From: Rhizophagus clarus
Taxonomy: Eukaryota; Glomeromycota; Glomeromycetes; Glomerales; Glomeraceae
Reading direction: 5' to 3'
DNA length: 64,000 nt
NCBI GenBank assembly: GCA_015698045.1
Contig: BLAL01000338.1
Coordinates: forward strand, 992,001-1,056,000
Under the pieces are notes generated by a model. That model searched no databases. It was not told the origin of the DNA and worked only from the letters and a program-made list of their open reading frames with translations. A program made the position numbers and the translations under genes. Shown here piece by piece: positions 59,480 to 64,000 of the stretch; positions within the stretch are counted from its first letter, which is position 1; each line of letters begins with the position of its first letter.

Positions 59480-59622
59480 AAAATAATTTATAATATTTTA
59501 AATAATTTATAATAATTTATAATATTTTAAATAATTTATAATAATTTATAATATTTTAAATAATTTATAATAATTTATAATATTTTAAATAATTTATAAT
59601 AATTTATAATATTTTAAATAAT
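59480..59622. repeat. 29-bp AT satellite in reverse orientation, block 4
   Basis: ATTTTAAATAATTTATAAT units, the reverse complement of blocks 1-3, ending in TTAAATAAT (59614-59622), the partner of ATTATTTAA left of element C. Confidence 0.9.
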
Positions 59623-61523
59623 GAGAAAATTTATTTCTCACCCGGGTGATTTCTCACCCCCTTATTATGTAATAAATTTTGATTGGCTGATGAAACTTTA
59701 TACGGCCAAACTGCCACTATTTGTTTACGCCTTTTTTAGGTTTTTTAGTTTCGCGTCGAAAAATACACGGGTATCAGCTATCAGGTATGTCGCTTCTTTT
59801 TTTATTTTATTTTTTGTCGTTTCTAATTTCTTTTCTTTCTTTCTTTTAGGTTTTGGGCTCCTACGATTTCGCGCTCAAAGGTATGATTTTTTCGTTTCTT
59901 TAATTCTTTTTTCTTTTTTCTTTTTTGATTTTGTTTCGTTTTTACTAACTTTGTTTCAATTTTTTTTTTTCTTTATGGGTGTCTTTATTTTTTATATTCG
60001 TTCTCTTTATTCTATTTCCCTTTTATCTTTGTCTTTATCCCCTAATTTCCTTTTCGTTTTTGTATCCTTTCATATTTGTATTCCCTTTCATTTTCATTTC
60101 GTTTTTCATTTCGTTTCTGCTTTCTCTTTCGTTTTTCCCTTTCGTTTTTTCCATTATCTTTCGTTTCCGCTTTCCCTTTCCCTTTGTTTCCGTTTCCCTT
60201 TCATTTTTTCCTTTCGTTTCCACTTTCCCTTTCGGCCTTTCCCTTTGTTTCCGTTTCCCTTCATTTTCTCCTTTTGTTTCCGCTTTCCCTTTCGTTTTTT
60301 TCCATTATCTTTCGTTTCCGTTTTCCCTTTCCCTTTGTTTCCGTTTCCCTTTCATTTTTTCCTTTCGTTTCCACTTTTTCTTTTTCCCCTTCGTTTTCTC
60401 TTTTGTTTTGTTTTTCTTTTTGTTTTTATCTTCATCCCCCTTATCTTGTTTTCCTTCACTTTATTTCATTTTCTCTCTTGTCCCTTTATTTTACCTTTCG
60501 TTTTCGACTTCGTCTCTTTATTTTCGTTTCATTTTCTTTTGTTTTCATGCCCTTTCATTTTTATACACAATTTTGTACCATTAATGTCCCATGATTTTGC
60601 GAATCCAGAACGCTAGAAAATCAAGTGATTAAAATATAATTTATCAATGCCGTCGATAAAAAATTAGCATCCAACGTAATAATTTGGTTTTATACTGTAT
60701 TACAAATCTTGATCCACGGATAGGGAAAATAGCGATTATTCTTTCAATTTCATCTTTATCTCTTTCAATCTCGTTTTTCTTTTCAGTTTTGTCTTCGCTC
60801 CTTTTATCTTTATTCCTTCGCCCTTTCGTTTTTTCCTGGATTTTTCTACTATGCCGAATCTCTTTGAAAACGAGGTAGGTGTTCGGTTTCATTTCAAATT
60901 TTTTTTTTTTTTTAATGTATTCTCTTATGATCATTACTAACAAATTTTACTCCCACCTTTCATCTTCATTTTATTTTTTGATTTTGTTTCCTTTTGTTTT
61001 CCCCTTTCATTTTCCCCTTATCGTCCACTTTCCCTTTCGTTCTTCCTTCTGTTTTCGTTTCTTTTTCCTTTTATTTCTCTTTCTTCGTCTCCCTTTCTTT
61101 TCGTTTTATCTTTTCCATCAATATTCTTTTTCTTTTCTTTTTGATCTTGTCTCCTTTTTCTTTTCACCTTTGTTTTGTTTCCCTTTTGTTTTCATTATTT
61201 ATCATATCTTTTTTTGTCTTTTATCATCATTTTTATCATTATTATTGGGGTTTTGATGTCATTATTACTAGTTATATTAAAGATAAAAGTTTTGGATTTT
61301 GAATAATTGCGTTTCATTCTTCTATTCAGTAAACTTTAAAGGAATAAAATAAAATGTTTCGCGAAAAAAAAAAAAATTGTTACGTTACAGAATTTTTTAA
61401 ACTGATAACGGAAAATTTAAGTTAAAAAAATCAGCCAATTAAAAATTAGTCAGTCAAAATATTGATTACGTGATAGGGGTGAGTAATATCAAATCTCACC
61501 CGGGGTGAGGAATAAATTCACCC
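59623..61523. mobile_element. MULE-like non-autonomous element D (inverted copy of C)
   Basis: 1,901 bp, reverse complement of C with only a handful of differences seen (for example CACGTG in C is CACGTA in D near 61470). TIRs, splice-like blocks (GTATGT at about 59786, TTTTAG before GTTTTGGGCTCC at about 59850, GTATGA at about 59880, GTAGGT at about 60875) and the CT tract (59940-60560) are as in C, on the plus strand. The 331-codon frame is low complexity (F, S, L, R) and starts in the TIR, so it is not a protein gene. Confidence 0.85.
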
Positions 61524-61629
61524 TTAATTATTATATATTTTATCAAAATTAACAAAAATAAAAAATAACTAAAATTAACAATTAAATTTCTAGTTAAGAG
61601 CTCAGTGTATCATGTTAGTTCACTTCAGT

Positions 61630-62780
61630 TTTCTTATCTAATTCTTCCCATAACCTAAAAAACTACCTAAAAAAAGAAGAAAAAATAAACCATCAGCAAG
61701 TGTTTTGTTTAAAGAAAAAATTTCTATTCTCTCACCAAAATCTGCGTTTAAGAGGAGTTTAAAATGCGAATTTCTGCCTTCAAAGGTCAAAAAAACTGAT
61801 GATCTAAAAAAAGAGTAGCAATGAAATGTTAATATCATTTCACTAAAAACAAAACTAAAAAAAAGACTTCCTTACTGAAGTCAATATATATCCAGAAGAG
61901 ACCGATTCCATCTTACACGTCTAAAAAAAGAAATAAAATGAACATTTAGTATAGATGTTCGTTAAAATAAAAAAAATAAAATAATTTTTTTTATTTGCCG
62001 ATCACCTGTATTTAAGGAGACTTGAAAAAATAGCCTGAAAAGAAAGAAAATGAATAGTTAGTGATATTTGTTAAAAATAAATAAAACTTCAAGATTCTTA
62101 AACTTACCAGTTTAAAAGTTGCTTTAACTGGTTTCATGGACTTCTAATTCTTTTAATGTCTGTTCCATTTCTCCATGTAAATTGTTTAAAGGCTTTGGTA
62201 GTGGAAGATAGAAATTCTAATACCCAAAAGACCTGGCCGCCTAGAAAAAACAAATAAAAATATCAAAATGCAAGTAATACGTTTTGTTAAAAAATAAATT
62301 TTTAAAAAATAATAGAAATGTTAGTAATTTAGTACTATAATATTTCTTTAAAAAAATAAATTTAAAATTACCGAAGTGTTACGCATCGAAAGATTTGATT
62401 ATCTAGAAAAAAAATAAGAAACAATAGAAATGTTAGTAAACAGTTTCGTTAAATAATAAATTTTTAAAAAAAATCAGATTTTTCTTACCAAAATTCTACG
62501 CGTTGAAAGACTGTTAAAAATGAATTCAAAAAAATTAGTTCTACATATCGATAGATCTGGCCATCTAGGAAAAAAAAATAAGATAATAATAGGAACATTA
62601 GTAAACCTTTTCGTTAAAATTAAAAAAAGTTTAAAAAAAGAAAATATTTCAAATTTCCTTTATTGAAATTCTACATGTTGAAAGACCACTAGAAAAAAAC
62701 AAATAATAATAGAAATGTTAGTAAATTATTTCGTTAAAAATAAATAAAAAAAATCTCTTCTTCTACCAAAATCTATGTTT
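61630..62780 (-). repeat. Tandem array of splice-like modules (array 4)
   Basis: Minus strand: repeated TTTTTTCTAG/TTTTTTAG acceptors, short blocks with GATCATCAGTTTTT, ACGTGTAAGATGG or GCGGCCAGGTCTTTT wording, GTAAG-like donors, and branch motifs. TACTAAC is exact at 62320-62326, 62432-62438 and 62717-62723, and TACTAAT is at 62597-62603. Blocks resemble array 1 (shared ACGTGTAA and CCAGG words) more than arrays 2 and 3. A CT-rich minus strand (62790-62950) adjoins it. Confidence 0.65.
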
Positions 62781-62789
62781 AAGTTTGTA

Positions 62790-62960
62790 GGAAAAACGAG
62801 AGGAAAGGGATGAGAGAGGGAAAAGGACCAGAGGATGGAAAGAAAAAGGAAGAAAGAGAGGAAGAGGAAAAGGAAGAGGGAAAGGGAAAGTGAAAGGAAA
62901 AGGAAGAGGGAGAGGAAGAGAGGAAAAGAGAAAGAAAATAGAAATGAAATGAAACTGAAA
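62790..62960. repeat. Purine-rich tract (plus strand)
   Basis: GAGAGGAAAGGG-type sequence of about 160 bp, pyrimidine-rich on the strand of array 4. An AATCACGTGAT motif lies about 80 bp beyond (63035-63045). Confidence 0.8.
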
Positions 62961-63079
62961 AATGAAAAAAGTTTAAAAAAGCATCTAGCCGATCTTTTTT
63001 TAACTGCAGCTGTGGCTGATTGCTAACAATAAAATAATCACGTGATACATGTAAATAAAAAGAAATCATATTTAATCTA

Positions 63080-63410
63080 TATAAAAAATCCTTAAAGATA
63101 ATAACTTTAAAGATTCTTAGAGAATCTATTAAACTATAGAATCCTTTAGGATCTTTAAATTTGCTTAAAGAATTCTTAAAGATCCCAAAAATTCAAAGAT
63201 CTTTAAAGATTCTTTGGCAATTTTAGGATTCTTATTTAAGGATCTTAATAGTAAAAAACTTACTGATGTACTATGGCTACCTCTTCCCTCTTTTCTATTG
63301 GAGATACAAATACAGAACCTAGTAAAGGTTCTACTTTTATTCATTTATATAAGTCTGCAAAAACTTTTTCTATCTCTTCATGTTCACCCTTACCTTTCAT
63401 ATGACATAAG
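63080..63410 (+). repeat. AAGATCTTTAAAGATTC-rich repeat and coding relic, copy 2
   Basis: About ten variants of TTAAAGATTCTT/GATCTTTAA between 63085 and 63240. After them, TTTAGGATTCTTATTTAAGG and AAAAAACTTACTGATGTA match copy 1 at 58110-58155. Downstream one frame reads ATSSLFSIGDTNTEPSKGST and FIHLYKSAKTFSISSCSP, which is protein-like. Unidentified. Confidence 0.45.
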
Positions 63411-63443
63411 AGGCGTAGACACTTTGTTTAAAACAAAGTAAGC

Positions 63444-63704
63444 TTGTTATTACTCTTTAAGTTTAGGTTACCTAAAAAAACTGGTATTAGAACCAATAAT
63501 TTTATGGTTATCACAAATGATACTGAACTACCTGATGATCATCAGAACATTTTTTTATCTACATCTAAATTTTCTAATATCAATTTCCTTATAAGAAATT
63601 TTCTCACTTACGTTTTTAACCTAAATCGTCAATTTTCCAGTTATGAGATTACAAAATATTTTACAAGTTCTTCTAAAAGAAAAATTATGTTCCATCAAAA
63701 ATAG
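63444..63704 (+). CDS. Hypothetical protein fragment, 86 codons
   Basis: An open frame with protein-like wording in its second half (VITNDTELPDDHQNIFLSTS, then RNFLTYVFNLNRQFSSYEI). It may continue the coding relic just upstream, in which case the ATG at 63444 is not a true start. No family recognised and no promoter seen. Confidence 0.3.
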   Translation: MLLLFKFRLPKKTGIRTNNFMVITNDTELPDDHQNIFLSTSKFSNINFLIRNFLTYVFNLNRQFSSYEITKYFTSSSKRKIMFHQK

Positions 63705-63709
63705 AATAG

Positions 63710-64000
63710 TTCTAATAATCATTACACAAAAACCTATATTTGGTTTATTAACTGTAATCATGTGATTTATCTAGGATTTTACCTTTATTGTGAAAATTGT
63801 AATCTTTTTGCCTAGGGATTAGAATCAATTTTACAATAATTGAATTTATTGAAAATTAATAAGAATCAATTTCAAATCAATTATCAAATAAAAATTGAAT
63901 TTATTTATTATGATGCAGTATTGATAATAGAAGTAGTTTATTAAATGATCATCATCAAATTTATCTGTTACACTAAAAAATTAGTTTTAAATCAAGTTAT
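63710..64000. other. Intergenic to window end
   Basis: AT-rich, with several AATTGAATTTATT words. Nothing recognised. Confidence 0.35.

Larger units (their letters stand above)
57870..59622. other. 1.75-kb segment between C and D, apparently inverted
   Basis: Bounded by the right ends of two inverted elements. It contains AATAAATAAATG-type repeats, a dispersed-repeat/coding relic at 58005-58170, an (ATT)n run, a 19-bp tandem repeat and satellite in reverse orientation next to D. The swapped target duplications imply that it has flipped relative to its ancestor. Confidence 0.7.

Overview
The window looks like an accessory, transposon-rich stretch of a nuclear genome from an arbuscular mycorrhizal fungus (Glomeromycotina, most like Rhizophagus). 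The clues are very high A+T throughout, short GT-AG introns, decayed members of families that are hugely expanded in these fungi (protein kinases, BTB proteins, APH-type phosphotransferases), and dense MULE, hAT, LINE and Ty3/Gypsy material. The species call is inference. Few genes look whole: a single-exon hypothetical protein (28445-28849, minus), a small secreted protein (35250-35705, plus) and, apart from one homopolymer break, a two-exon membrane protein (37627-38400, minus).

Layout. 1-5.9 kb: a large inverted duplication carrying two convergent APH-like phosphotransferase genes, each damaged in a different place. 7.1-11.4 kb: a decayed kinase gene and scattered coding scraps. 11.5-21.9 kb: a purine-rich tract, then a small TIR element with a 52-bp minisatellite, split by a 9-kb Ty3/Gypsy LTR fossil that carries extra open frames between integrase and 3' LTR. 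22-29 kb: a retroposed LINE-type tail with perfect target duplication, a BTB pseudogene, an array of splice-like modules, an unidentified decayed minus-strand gene and one intact hypothetical gene. 29.8-34.3 kb: several small fold-back elements and a MULE transposase fragment next to a second LINE-type tail. 35-40.9 kb: the secreted protein, the membrane protein and gene relics lying between diverged inverted repeats. 41-46 kb: extremely AT-rich, with a tandemly triplicated ~860-bp unit; one copy holds a PIF/Harbinger-like MITE. 46.4-51.2 kb: a decayed hAT transposase between two inward-facing module arrays. 52.1-61.5 kb: four MULE-like non-autonomous elements (A-D), all with 9-bp target duplications, placed in or beside an AT satellite. 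61.6-63.0 kb: another module array.

Three observations stand out. First, tandem arrays of about 105-125 bp modules, each made of a microexon-like 22-50 bp block, a GTAAG-type donor, a TACTAAC-like branch motif and a polypyrimidine/TTTAG acceptor, recur in at least five places. Related splice-like blocks, always with a CT-rich tract on the same strand, lie inside elements A-D. Second, elements C and D are inverted near-identical copies whose 9-bp target duplications are swapped, which is the footprint of an inversion of the 1.75 kb between them. Third, all four MULE-like elements carry a TCACGTGA-type E-box within or just inside at least one terminal repeat.
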